From a virus: a stretch of 40,332 bases of DNA. Below, in pieces: positions 17,316-24,656 of the stretch. The position numbers and the translations under genes were made by a program. How positions within the stretch are numbered: the stretch's first letter is position 1; each line of letters begins with the position of its first letter. The notes under the pieces were generated by a model. It worked only from the letters and a program-made list of their open reading frames with translations, was not told the origin of the DNA and did not search any database. Location: positions 1 through 40,332 of IMG/VR virus record IMGVR_UViG_3300048588_000110; one strand, 5' to 3'.

Positions 17316-17887
17316 TAGTTCCGGATTGTGGTTACTTCATTAGAAAGTTTAAACTGTATTTTGACCTCATACAGGTACCTGCCATTGGGCTTTATTTTCT
17401 GGCGCTCATTATCAAGTATGACAATTGGTAGATAAAAGCGCTCATTCGTGAAGGGGCTGCTTTGTTCTATCCAGGCCATAGGGCTATCAAAGAGTTCATC
17501 CAGCCATTCCTGCTGTTCCTCACCATAAAGAATGTTCACGCCCTCATACACATCATTGGCCTTGATATTAAAGCGCTGAATGCCGTGACGGGTATAATCA
17601 TGCGGATGGGTGCCAGGGGTTTCAAATTCTTCACTCTTTACCTGGTGCTGCAGCTGCTGTATATCAAAGTCAATGGCATCCATTGTACCACAACCATTGA
17701 CAAAGTGGATCCGCACGGTATCTGAGCACCGCTTGTGCAGCACGTTCACCGTACTCCTGGCGACCATTGTGGTGCCATCTGTTGCCATTAACTCAATAAA
17801 ATACTCAGCCAATTCTGTAAAATCCACTGAGGGGAAAATGCTTTGCAGATTGGCCGGACCGTTTGGTATGTAGTTTAAAACTGCCAT
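17315..17887 (-). CDS. Tail protein of unknown function
   Basis: A 190-residue protein starting MAVLNYIPNGPANLQSIFP at the ATG 17887-17885, two bases after the stop of the preceding gene; an in-frame extension into that gene encodes implausible sequence. It is beta-rich with acidic patches (QQHQVKSEEFETPGTHPHDY, YGEEQQEWLDELFDSP). Stop and start overlap with the following large tail gene by one base. It sits in a run of tail-tip genes, so it is probably a baseplate or tip component; no family recognised. Confidence 0.65.
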   Translation of the reverse strand: MAVLNYIPNGPANLQSIFPSVDFTELAEYFIELMATDGTTMVARSTVNVLHKRCSDTVRIHFVNGCGTMDAIDFDIQQLQHQVKSEEFETPGTHPHDYTRHGIQRFNIKANDVYEGVNILYGEEQQEWLDELFDSPMAWIEQSSPFTNERFYLPIVILDNERQKIKPNGRYLYEVKIQFKLSNEVTTIRN

Positions 17888-17889
17888 GT

Positions 17890-19425
17890 TTAGGATATAA
17901 ATGCAGATGCAGAAAATGAATTCGTGTGATTTAATTTGAGGGATAAATACGCTCCGCTGGCCGTTGCAGTGGGTGGATAACCATTGGTGCCAGGCGCTGG
18001 TGCTACTCCAAATGAGTTCCATTGCGCCAATGTAGTACCGTTCACTGCATCCCTCAATTTTGTTGCAATGGTGCTAGGCGTATCTCCGGCCACGGCTGTG
18101 ACGGTAATAACATAGCTGTACACACCGACTGTATAACGGTTGCCAGGGTTCACGTTTGGCCCAATCAAAAAAACTTGTGTACGGGTACCACCTACTCCGG
18201 TGCTCGTGTTGCTGGTTTGTGTGATGCTAGGCGCTGGCGCCTGGGTGAAGCTGGTTGTGGCCGCTGCACCAAAACGATCATCGTCACAAACAGGTGTCAA
18301 CTTCAACGTATGGCCACCAGCTGTGATGCCACTTATGGTGAAAGGTATGCCTGCCACGGGTACACTGGGACCACCGTCTAAACTATACACAAAACTGGGT
18401 GGAGTGCTATTAAGGAAAGCCCCCACCTGGATGGTATCTGCACCGGTCTGCGTAATCAGCACGCTGTACACTTCAAAAAAGCACAATTCTGCAGCTACAT
18501 CAACGGTAATATCAGCAGTAAACTGGGTACCCTGAGCACAGCCAGATATAGGCGTAATTCTTACGGAATGTATGCCAACGGATAGCCCTGATAGCTCTAT
18601 GCTGGGTATTGGTGTATTCTGTACCACTCCACTATCCACCTGCACGTTGAAGCTGCTGGGATTGCCAGTATATTGCCAGTTCAGGCTTATAATCTCACCA
18701 ATCTGTACCACGGATAAGGAGGTTACGGTAGAATTGATAAAGCCATAACTGGCGCCGCTGTTTGCCTGACTGAAAGTGCTTTGCCCGAAATACTTATAAT
18801 TCAGGCGAAGGTTAGGGCTGCACCGCTGGTTTTCTGTATCAATAACCGGGTAAAAATCACTACTCCCCAGGGAAATATGGTAGCGCTTAGGCCTACGGCT
18901 CAGTGGATAGCAGTTGGCTGCAAATGGGCTGGCCATATACCGGCTCAAATGATCATCCAATTCTGGCTCGTGATGGTGTTTCAATGCCACATTGAGCACA
19001 AAAAAATCGGTGCTTTGATATCCTCCACCAGCAACCGGCTCCACTTCCATTGTGCCCTGCACGGGTACCGGTCCCTCCGGAATGATTAAACCATCTGCAT
19101 CAAGCTGGCTGTCCCTGAATCGGCAATACACCCAAACGAATGCTTTATCAGCATTCTGCACCAGGTTGCTGTCTATGGGTGCCAGCACTTTCTGCAGGAA
19201 CTCCTGGCAGGCATCAGCAATATCAAACTTCCAGTAAGAATAACTACCCAGTGCATTTTTTGAATGGTACTGAGTTTTGCTGAGGGTTTTATAATACCGG
19301 CCATTGAAGTACAGGTCACAATACACCACCTTTGGCGTACCTGGTGCAGTCACATCAAAAATGATAGGCCGGTAGGCGCTTTTTATCGCTTGTGGGTCAG
19401 GCCCTAAAACATTGGTAATTGCCAT
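17890..19425 (-). CDS. Tail-tip protein with Ig-like repeats
   Basis: A 511-residue protein. Residues 1-225 form a conserved-looking domain (FDVTAPGTPKVVYCDLYFNG, HHHEPELDDHLSRYM, RPKRYHISLGSSDFYPV). Then come at least two related Ig-like modules (about 240-310 and 325-385), each ending in a matching strand pair (GLSVGIHSVRITPISGC and GITAGGHTLKLTPVCDD). The last about 100 residues include AGDTPSTIATKLRDAVN, a motif seen in several phage structural proteins. Ig-like modules on virions often bind surface glycans weakly. It overlaps the preceding tail completion gene by one base. A tail-tip or side-fibre role is inferred. Confidence 0.65.
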   Translation of the reverse strand: MAITNVLGPDPQAIKSAYRPIIFDVTAPGTPKVVYCDLYFNGRYYKTLSKTQYHSKNALGSYSYWKFDIADACQEFLQKVLAPIDSNLVQNADKAFVWVYCRFRDSQLDADGLIIPEGPVPVQGTMEVEPVAGGGYQSTDFFVLNVALKHHHEPELDDHLSRYMASPFAANCYPLSRRPKRYHISLGSSDFYPVIDTENQRCSPNLRLNYKYFGQSTFSQANSGASYGFINSTVTSLSVVQIGEIISLNWQYTGNPSSFNVQVDSGVVQNTPIPSIELSGLSVGIHSVRITPISGCAQGTQFTADITVDVAAELCFFEVYSVLITQTGADTIQVGAFLNSTPPSFVYSLDGGPSVPVAGIPFTISGITAGGHTLKLTPVCDDDRFGAAATTSFTQAPAPSITQTSNTSTGVGGTRTQVFLIGPNVNPGNRYTVGVYSYVITVTAVAGDTPSTIATKLRDAVNGTTLAQWNSFGVAPAPGTNGYPPTATASGAYLSLKLNHTNSFSASAFIS

Positions 19426-20027
19426 TAGATGGTTTCACTTTTGGTTTGCATAAAAGTTTTATCGATCTCCCGCTGATAAGCATTATCCAGCACCCGGTCC
19501 ACCCGTCTGCTGCTATCGTTCCAGGCTGTTTCAATGGCTTTCAGGCGCCGTCCGTTGCTGCTGTACTGGCTGCTACCCTGGGAAGGCATACCTTCCCGCT
19601 TATGTACGTGAGCAGTAGCGAAGGCAGCACGAAGCGCTTCCTGATCAGAAAGCCCTTTGAGCATGAAATACCGTTTCAGGCCTTCTATGTACGCACTGGT
19701 GCCACCGTTCCCGGTGGATCCGGAAAACGGTATTCTGGCCGGTGAAACACCATCATTCAAAATCTGGCCATAAAAAAGCGCTTCCCCTTGCATGATGGTA
19801 GTATTTCCCAGGCTGAAGTCTGCCGTCAAGCTGCGTTCCAGGGTACCGGTTAAATAATGGCCCTGGGCACGCAATTCCTCACGGATGGCCTGCTCAATCA
19901 CCTGCCTGGCACTCTGTAATATTTCGATGTTATTTCTCACAGCGCTTTTAAAAGATTTTCCTGCTTTTTCAACTCTACCATCACCGGCTGCAGTTGCCGG
20001 TAGTTTTTTAATATTCGCTCCCTGCAT
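19425..20027 (-). CDS. Tail completion-like protein (HK97 gp10-like, tentative)
   Basis: A 200-residue protein with the feel of gp10-type tail completion proteins: an N-terminal helical part (KSFKSAVRNNIEILQSARQVIE), the motif GHYLTGTLERSLTADFS, then FYGQILNDGVSPARIPFSG, and a basic C-terminal helix. The motif 'TG-L--S' followed by 'Y---L--G' is what such proteins show. It shares one base with the following gene and its first about 90 bases overlap the end of the preceding gene in another frame. The only ATG that fits is 20027-20025. Confidence 0.6.
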   Translation of the reverse strand: MQGANIKKLPATAAGDGRVEKAGKSFKSAVRNNIEILQSARQVIEQAIREELRAQGHYLTGTLERSLTADFSLGNTTIMQGEALFYGQILNDGVSPARIPFSGSTGNGGTSAYIEGLKRYFMLKGLSDQEALRAAFATAHVHKREGMPSQGSSQYSSNGRRLKAIETAWNDSSRRVDRVLDNAYQREIDKTFMQTKSETI

Positions 20028-20203
20028 AGCCCACAGGCTGCATCCAAATGACTGCCTGGCTCAATATAGGTGCCCCATATCTGCATGAGGTATTCCATGG
20101 TCGTGTCCTGGCTATTGGCCTGAGCACGGGCAATCATATTCAATTCCAGTATCTCACTGCGATACTCCGCTGGAATCATCAGTGCTATCTGCTTTAGTGT
20201 CAT
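19937..20203 (-). CDS. Small hypothetical protein with CxxC
   Basis: An 88-residue protein (start ATG 20203-20201; a TTG two codons earlier is possible). It is helical, with MTLKQIALMIPAEYRSEILE and a C-terminal CGLCRERILKNYRQLQPVM. Small proteins of this type are common in tail regions of Bacteroidetes prophages but I know no function. It overlaps the preceding gene by 50 bases and the following one by about 90, more than any other pair nearby. Confidence 0.6.
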   Translation of the reverse strand: MTLKQIALMIPAEYRSEILELNMIARAQANSQDTTMEYLMQIWGTYIEPGSHLDAACGLCRERILKNYRQLQPVMVELKKQENLLKAL

Positions 20204-20465
20204 TATCAACCAGCTTTATTTTGAAATATTCGCACACTTTGCGCTGCAGGCGAAGTGGTGCCATGTGAGGGAATTTTCTACGCAGCTGCCTGGCATACGC
20301 ATTGATCTCACGAAGCCTGGCCACGGTAATACCCATACGCTCCGCTGCCAGCTGTTCACGCATGGCTGCATCAACTTTATCAGTTGGTTGTTCATCCGGA
20401 AAAGCTGCTGCAATATGTGCAGGCAGGCGCCGATCAGGCACAATAGGTGATTTTGGTGTTTGCAT
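20154..20465 (-). CDS. Small hypothetical protein (KFPHM motif)
   Basis: A 103-residue helical protein with a proline-rich N-terminus and the core REINAYARQLRRKFPHMAP, then LQRKVCEYFKIKL and an acidic tail. The 'KFPHM--LR--RKV-EYF' pattern recurs in small proteins of Bacteroidetes phages, function unknown. Its start overlaps the stop of the preceding gene by one base. It and the next gene could be partners in tail assembly, inferred only from position. Confidence 0.65.
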   Translation of the reverse strand: MQTPKSPIVPDRRLPAHIAAAFPDEQPTDKVDAAMREQLAAERMGITVARLREINAYARQLRRKFPHMAPLRLQRKVCEYFKIKLVDNDTKADSTDDSSGVSQ

Positions 20466-21037
20466 TATTCTGGCAGTTCAATGGTTGGTGGATAATCGGT
20501 AATATCACAGCCCACAAAGATTTCACCAGTAAACTGCAGCCGTACACCTGAAAGGCGGTTGCTGCTAACGTATGAAACCGGGTCAATGAAATACCGTTGC
20601 TGTCTTACTCTGAACTTACTGGTTGGGTTGTTCACCGGCTTAGTAACGTCCATCAATACACGAACAAAGTCAAGTGCTACCTTACCCATTCGGTCCCATT
20701 CATCAATGGCATCATCACCAGATTTTCCGGTTTGGGGTACCGGGTTTTTAACCTGGCCGGATGCATTGTAGTGAGTAGTATCCAGGAAGAACATGGTGAT
20801 GGAAACTTCTTTGTAGTCATTCAATACGCCTACCTCTCCGATCAGCCTGGGCGTCAGCATAGCTGCCACCGGGAAAGCTGCTTTATTGTTGGCAAACTCA
20901 TGGGTAAGTTCCTGTACTTCGTCCTGGTTCAACTCAGCGCCGTTCCTGGCCAGTAATTTAAACCGGCCTTGTACGGCTATACTCTGAGCAAGTATAGCCG
21001 TAAACAAGCGCTCAATATGGGTGAATGGCTGGTTCAT
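20465..21037 (-). CDS. Tail-region protein, possible tail terminator
   Basis: A 190-residue protein with an N-terminal helix (HIERLFTAILAQSIAVQGRF) and alternating strands toward the C-terminus (YKEVSITMFFLDTTH, SGVRLQFTGEIFVGC). The size, mixed alpha/beta pattern and place among tail completion genes would fit a tail terminator, but no motif proves it. It has one-base stop/start overlaps with both neighbours. Confidence 0.6.
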   Translation of the reverse strand: MNQPFTHIERLFTAILAQSIAVQGRFKLLARNGAELNQDEVQELTHEFANNKAAFPVAAMLTPRLIGEVGVLNDYKEVSITMFFLDTTHYNASGQVKNPVPQTGKSGDDAIDEWDRMGKVALDFVRVLMDVTKPVNNPTSKFRVRQQRYFIDPVSYVSSNRLSGVRLQFTGEIFVGCDITDYPPTIELPE

Positions 21038-21498
21038 TAGGCATCACTTTTTTTAGGTACTGCCTTCATGCCGCCGACTGGCTTACCCACGGTATTTTCA
21101 TACCTGGCCAGAATATCCGCTTCCACCTGTTTACGCAGGCCAAGCGTTTCAGCATTCCATGCTTCGCTCATAACCTCACAGTCCTCCATCAAATCACTGT
21201 ACGCTTCCAGCTGCAGGGAAAGGTCCAGCATGCTGCAGTTTTCCAGATTGTTGTTTAGGATGCTATACTGCATCATGCTCACCGGGTCACCGGCTTCCAA
21301 TTCCAGAATAGCCTTGTAGTCTGCAATACGAATACCCAGGGCAAGCGGTGATTTTTTGCGCAAAGCACTCTTTGCCATTGCCATCCATCCGGGCGTCAGG
21401 CGCTCATGCGTAAAAGGTACTTTACTGAGTTCAGTGACCAGTTGGTCCTGCATGTCTTTTGCCAGGTTCATAACTGGCTTCGGGGATTGTGCGTTCAT
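21037..21498 (-). CDS. Hypothetical helical protein
   Basis: A 153-residue, mainly helical protein (LAKDMQDQLVTELSKVPFTH, LRKKSPLALGIRIADYKAI, EAYSDLMEDCEVMSEAWNAE) with a basic C-terminus. Family not recognised. Its ATG overlaps, as ATGA, the stop codon (21497-21495) of the -1 frame extension of the upstream tail chaperone gene, not of its zero-frame product. This coupling supports the frameshift extension being translated. Confidence 0.65.
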   Translation of the reverse strand: MNAQSPKPVMNLAKDMQDQLVTELSKVPFTHERLTPGWMAMAKSALRKKSPLALGIRIADYKAILELEAGDPVSMMQYSILNNNLENCSMLDLSLQLEAYSDLMEDCEVMSEAWNAETLGLRKQVEADILARYENTVGKPVGGMKAVPKKSDA

Positions 21499-22396
21499 TT
21501 TTTTCGTTTTTGTTTATTAAGCTGGGCTTCCTGGTCCAATGCCTGGGCCTCGTTTAACTCTTTTTCCTCACTGGCATACAGCAGTACATCAAAGGCGCTG
21601 GCTGCACGGGCGCAATCAATACTGTTCATATTGCTGCCAGGGATATCAAACACTTTGGTTTTTGCTATGCTTTTCAGAAAATTTATCCAGCCATAGCGCT
21701 CATAGTGGGCTGCACTGAAACGGCCATCTGATCGGACACGGCTCGGGAAGAAAACTGCAAAGTGTTGAGATATAAATTCACAGAACTGCTCAAAAAAAAA
21801 CCTACAGCCAGGGCTATATCCATAGGCAATTGTTTCATCAATTCCTGGCGCTCACTGCCTTCATACATAAAGCTGGCCTGGTACGGCTCCCCTTTCTTCC
21901 GGAAATAGATGGCTGCCAGGCATACCAATTGCTCCCACTTACTGGCGCCCAGATCAATCAGGTTTTTAATGATCTGTTTGGCATCAATAAATTCTCCGAA
22001 GGTCATTTCTGAACCTTGCTTTAATTCCGGTGGATGAATAACCCATTCCTCCCCCATAAACTGGTAGGACGGCTGCAGTTCAATCTGTGCCTCATGCTCC
22101 ATGACCTGGGCCACGTTGGCGTAATAGATTGATGCAATTTCCTCAATGAACTCACTGGCCTTTAATTCTTCTACGGTGAAGCCGGAAAAAAAACTGAACG
22201 TGCGGAACATCTTTTCAAACTGAAAGTGCATCACTTCCAGTTGTTTCTCAGGTCCTTCCGGCATCTCCAAAATAGAGGTGAGCATGGCATCCAAAAGGTT
22301 ACCATGCTCTTGCTGAAATGCTATTCGTTGCCCCAGTGTCATTTCAGATAAACTGCTGGGGAAAGTGAAAACCTTATTGTTGATTTTTATTTGCAC
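21495..22396 (-). CDS. Tail assembly chaperone, frameshift fusion product
   Basis: The zero frame runs from the GTG at 22396 to a stop at 21683-21685 and gives 237 residues (MQIKINNKVFTFPSSLSEM start). At 21802-21791 the minus strand reads GGT TTT TTT TTG. A -1 slip on the T run continues in an open frame for 99 more codons to a TGA at 21497-21495, giving a 300-residue fusion. The extension (HYERYGWINFLKSIAKTKVF, then DIPGSNMNSIDCARAAS, DVLLYASEEKE) looks like normal protein, while the zero-frame tail (SVSVQPTMSAMAG-like) looks random. Short and long products made by -1 slippage are the rule for tail chaperones such as lambda G/GT. The GTG start overlaps the preceding gene; the next in-frame ATG would remove the conserved N-terminal strand. 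Chaperone identity rests on this feature and position. Confidence 0.75.
21791..21802 (-). other. Slippery T9 run, programmed -1 frameshift site
   Basis: Nine consecutive T on the minus strand (A at 21792-21800), read GGT TTT TTT TTG in the zero frame. It contains the T TTT TTT heptamer. Both the zero frame (35 more codons) and the -1 frame (99 codons) are open beyond it. Ribosomal or transcriptional slippage would serve; an error in counting the homopolymer is the alternative. Confidence 0.7.
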
Positions 22397-23249
22397 GGCT
22401 GGAACGGTTTTTAGTGGACTTAGGTTCGTTACCTACTTTGTCTGCAGCTGCCTGTTCAGCGCTTGCTGCTTCATTCGGCTTGATATCGTCCAGCCCGTCC
22501 GGGAAAATAAATTCGTCGTGCAAAAAATGCCCCCCCTCTTTAGTTACCTGGATAATATCACCCAGTTTAATACCCTGCTCTGCCATCACCGGGTTCATGT
22601 CAAGAATCTGCTGTGTGACTACCACGTCAATCATTTCTTCATCATAATAGTCATCTTCATCCTCAGTGGTACTGTCACCGGTAATAACAGGCGCCTCACC
22701 GGCTTTCTGCTTATTCGCTTCCAGTTGTGCATGGATGGATTTCTCCTGGGCTTCAAACGCATTGCGCTCATTAATGGCTTTTACCACTTTTTCCAGGTAT
22801 TCCTCCGTAATTACTGCATCCTCAAAGTCCTGCATGCCGGCTTTCTTTGCAACTCCACGCAATACCAGAATATCATCCGTGATGGTCATGCTATGCAGCA
22901 CACCACGCAGTGAAAGCGTTGGCAGTTCGGCATACAGGCTGTTAACCTTTTCTACATACTGCAGACGGTCTGCCTCACCAGGTTCCAAGTCCTCAAAGTT
23001 TACTTCCTTGCGGTGCTCAATTTTCTCACCCATAAACTCCGTAATGGGTTTATACTCCTGGTCACTTATCCCGTGCTTAGGGGTGCTACCTCCCAGGAAG
23101 TGCAGGCGGTTGGCTTGTTTCTGCAGGGCTGCATGGATGCCAACATAGATCAATTGCGAATTAGGGTCGCTGAGCAGTGCCTTGATTTCATCCATAGCAT
23201 CTTCCAGCACTTCCGCTGCGAGCACATAGTTTTTTTGAAGGTCTTGCAT
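22374..23249 (-). CDS. Acidic protein of unknown function, first gene of tail module
   Basis: A 291-residue protein. The N-terminal 170 residues are helical (AEVLEDAMDEIKALLSD, then LIYVGIHAALQKQANRLHFL), the middle is strongly acidic (STTEDEDDYYDEEMIDVVV), followed by a small beta-like part (LGDIIQVTKEGGHFLHDEF) and a basic, low-complexity tail (SKTKNRSS-like). No family recognised. It is the first gene leftward from the AT-rich gap and overlaps the chaperone gene by 23 bases. An assembly or scaffold-like role would fit the composition, but this is a guess. Confidence 0.6.
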   Translation of the reverse strand: MQDLQKNYVLAAEVLEDAMDEIKALLSDPNSQLIYVGIHAALQKQANRLHFLGGSTPKHGISDQEYKPITEFMGEKIEHRKEVNFEDLEPGEADRLQYVEKVNSLYAELPTLSLRGVLHSMTITDDILVLRGVAKKAGMQDFEDAVITEEYLEKVVKAINERNAFEAQEKSIHAQLEANKQKAGEAPVITGDSTTEDEDDYYDEEMIDVVVTQQILDMNPVMAEQGIKLGDIIQVTKEGGHFLHDEFIFPDGLDDIKPNEAASAEQAAADKVGNEPKSTKNRSSRANKNQQ

Positions 23250-23336
23250 AAAGATTGCGTTTTTATTGCTTTAATGTTGAGTAAAAGTAAAATTTATTTT
23301 AATTGGAATTGAATTAATTTAATTACTTTGAGGCCT

Positions 23337-23406
23337 CTAATTGGTTTAGGGTGAGCCTTATGTTTTTCTACGGTTATGCCTGGTGTTTCAACACCGGGCT
23401 TTTTTT
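23337..23406 (+). ncRNA. Candidate small RNA or terminated leader
   Basis: A possible promoter (TTG at 23303-23305, 17-base gap, TTACTTTG at 23323-23330) is followed within 80 bases by a good intrinsic terminator (23379-23406), with no plus-strand gene between except a 19-codon frame beginning at 23360. The transcript would be about 70 nt. No experimental or family support; it could instead be an attenuated leader of the cassette. Confidence 0.3.
23379..23406 (+). terminator. Rightward intrinsic terminator, left edge of cassette
   Basis: CCTGGTGT, loop TTCA, ACACCGGG (one G-T pair), then C and seven T (23400-23406). No T run on the other strand. It is close in sequence to the terminator at 25670-25698. 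Confidence 0.75.
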
Positions 23407-23473
23407 ATGTCCATCATAAGTGTCAAGTATGTTCAATTGACAAATTGACAACCTGTATCAATTTGCTATTCAG

Positions 23474-23508
23474 AAAAAAGATTGCATTTTTATTAAAAAA
23501 AGATTGCA
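23474..23508 (+). repeat. AAAAAAGATTGCA direct repeats
   Basis: The 13-mer AAAAAAGATTGCA occurs at 23474-23486 and 23496-23508, 22 bases apart (two helical turns). A related copy, AAAGATTGCGTTTTTATT, is at 23250-23267, and AAAAAACATTGCA (one change) lies at 24921-24933 before the second cassette promoter. In both promoters the box ends seven bases before the TTG. It may be an UP-like element or a regulator site. Confidence 0.5.
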
Positions 23509-23514
23509 AAATAT

Positions 23515-23553
23515 TTGTTTGTTTGGTCTCACAAACGTTACTTTGCTGTAACA
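23515..23553 (+). promoter_or_regulatory. Promoter P1 with dyad GTTAC-N6-GTAAC
   Basis: TTG at 23515-23517, 20-base spacer, TTACTTTG at 23538-23545 (Bacteroidota type, consensus TAnnTTTG). The -7 box lies in the dyad GTTACTTTGCTGTAAC (23537-23552). The ATG of the first cassette gene follows 23 bases after the box. The same layout occurs at 24940 and, inverted, at 40249. Confidence 0.7.
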
Positions 23554-23567
23554 AAATTGAAAACGCC

Positions 23568-23996
23568 ATGACAACGATGACCATTGACGAACTGAAACGC
23601 ATGATTGCAGATTACACTGAGGTAATTGACCGTATAGTGAATGAGTGCGAAACGCACAAATCAATCTGCAAATCAGATATCAAAGCCATGTACAAGGACA
23701 ATAACATTATTGAGGTTGGCAGTCTGTACACCATTGGCATTGACGACCAGGGCCGGACCATGCTGCAGATAGTTACTTCTCCATGCCTGTTTAGCGATAA
23801 GGCAAAGGATGAAATTTTAAGCATGACATTCCGTGATGGATTTGGCCAGGTAGTTACCCCAGTTGTTTACAATGAAAGAGACTGGCACCTGAACCGCCTG
23901 GAAGAAAATCTGAAAACCTTAAAGATGCTCAATGCAATGGTTGCCAGCTTACGTGACGATCTGAACTTTTTAAGCAAAATAGCCAACGCCAGTTAA
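23568..23996 (+). CDS. Hypothetical protein, cassette gene 1
   Basis: A 142-residue protein starting MTTMTIDELKRMIADYTEVI at 23568; the frame is open further upstream, but promoter P1 lies there, so the ATG just after it is preferred. It has an N-terminal helix pair, a central beta part (VGSLYTIGIDDQGRTMLQIV) and a C-terminal coiled-coil-like helix (RLEENLKTLKMLNAMVASL). Family not recognised. It is the first gene of the plus-strand cassette; a hairpin follows it. Confidence 0.7.
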   Translation: MTTMTIDELKRMIADYTEVIDRIVNECETHKSICKSDIKAMYKDNNIIEVGSLYTIGIDDQGRTMLQIVTSPCLFSDKAKDEILSMTFRDGFGQVVTPVVYNERDWHLNRLEENLKTLKMLNAMVASLRDDLNFLSKIANAS

Positions 23997-24003
23997 TCAA
24001 CCA

Positions 24004-24025
24004 GGCCCAGGGTGACGCCTGGGCC
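24004..24025 (+). terminator. Hairpin between cassette genes 1 and 2
   Basis: GGCCCAGG and CCTGGGCC form a perfect 8-base stem with a 6-base loop between the stop of gene 1 and the start of gene 2. No T run follows, so it is more likely to stabilise the upstream message or cause partial termination. Confidence 0.45.
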
Positions 24026-24039
24026 GCAATACTACCACC

Positions 24040-24417
24040 ATGCAACGAATTACGATACTGCAGGCCAGGCTGAACAAACTGGCCAACATCTTTGACAAGG
24101 CACCGGTGCAGAAAAAAAAGCAGATTGAATACCGGGCACGCTTCACTTACTGCAATGCCATAATCAAAAATGAAATGAAGGCAATCATGGCCACCCGGAA
24201 GGTGATCATTACCATAGAAAGCCATCCGGACCAGCTGGGGCGCCAGCAGTTTTTTGCCCATTGGATTAGTGAGAATATCGGACCTAAGTTGAATGAAACC
24301 GGTATCCGTGGCCAGGCATTTTTTGCAAAGGTTGATGAACATATTGCCAGGTGGAGATCCCTGGGCTACTATGTGATAGTTGACGACCGCACTCAATTAC
24401 GTAATCATAAAAATTAA
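24040..24417 (+). CDS. Hypothetical protein, cassette gene 2
   Basis: A 125-residue basic protein. Residues 1-55 are helical (QRITILQARLNKLANIFDK) and the rest has a beta-alpha pattern (TRKVIITIESHPDQLGRQQ, ISENIGPKLNETGIRG, SLGYYVIVDDRTQLR). No enzyme motif recognised. It lies 43 bases after gene 1 behind a hairpin and five bases before gene 3, so it is transcribed from P1. Confidence 0.65.
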   Translation: MQRITILQARLNKLANIFDKAPVQKKKQIEYRARFTYCNAIIKNEMKAIMATRKVIITIESHPDQLGRQQFFAHWISENIGPKLNETGIRGQAFFAKVDEHIARWRSLGYYVIVDDRTQLRNHKN

Positions 24418-24422
24418 ACCAG

Positions 24423-24656
24423 ATGGAACACAAGGACTACGTTGAACTAAGAAACAAATTGGAACCTCGCAGAGTTGAGTATGCCGTTGAACAGCTGAAG
24501 AAAGCCGGCAAACAGATACACTTCCAGGACCATAACACCGTGCAGTTTTGGCACAATGACAACCTCATTACACTTTACCCTTATACCGGATGGCATACCG
24601 GCAAAGGAATCAAAGATGGCAGGGGTATTGCAAACCTTTTAAAGCAGTTGAAATGA
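24423..24656 (+). CDS. Small conserved phage protein (YPYTGWHTGKG motif)
   Basis: A 77-residue protein with helix LRNKLEPRRVEYAVEQLKKA, then strands containing VQFWHNDNLITLYPYTGWHT and a C-terminal KDGRGIANLLKQL. The pattern 'YPYTGW-TGK---DGRGI--LLKQ' is one I have seen repeatedly in small proteins of Bacteroidetes phages and mobile elements; function unknown. Its stop overlaps the next start as ATGA. Confidence 0.7.
   Translation: MEHKDYVELRNKLEPRRVEYAVEQLKKAGKQIHFQDHNTVQFWHNDNLITLYPYTGWHTGKGIKDGRGIANLLKQLK

Larger units (their letters stand above)
23250..23567. other. 318-base intergenic control region
   Basis: No gene is visible here. The left half (23250-23340) is AT-rich and must hold the leftward promoter of the tail module, although no clear box could be assigned. 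The right half carries a possible rightward promoter (TTACTTTG at 23323-23330 with TTG 17 bases upstream), a rightward terminator (23379-23406), repeats of AAAAAAGATTGCA, and the promoter of the plus-strand cassette (23515-23553). Confidence 0.6.

Noticed and set aside
17888-18022. N-terminal extension of the 190-residue tail gene
   Set aside because: It lies wholly in the preceding gene and reads as an implausible W- and C-rich sequence; the ATG at 17887 is two bases after that gene's stop.
23360-23419. 19-codon open frame across the left terminator
   Set aside because: Too short to judge and it runs through the terminator stem; nothing supports translation.
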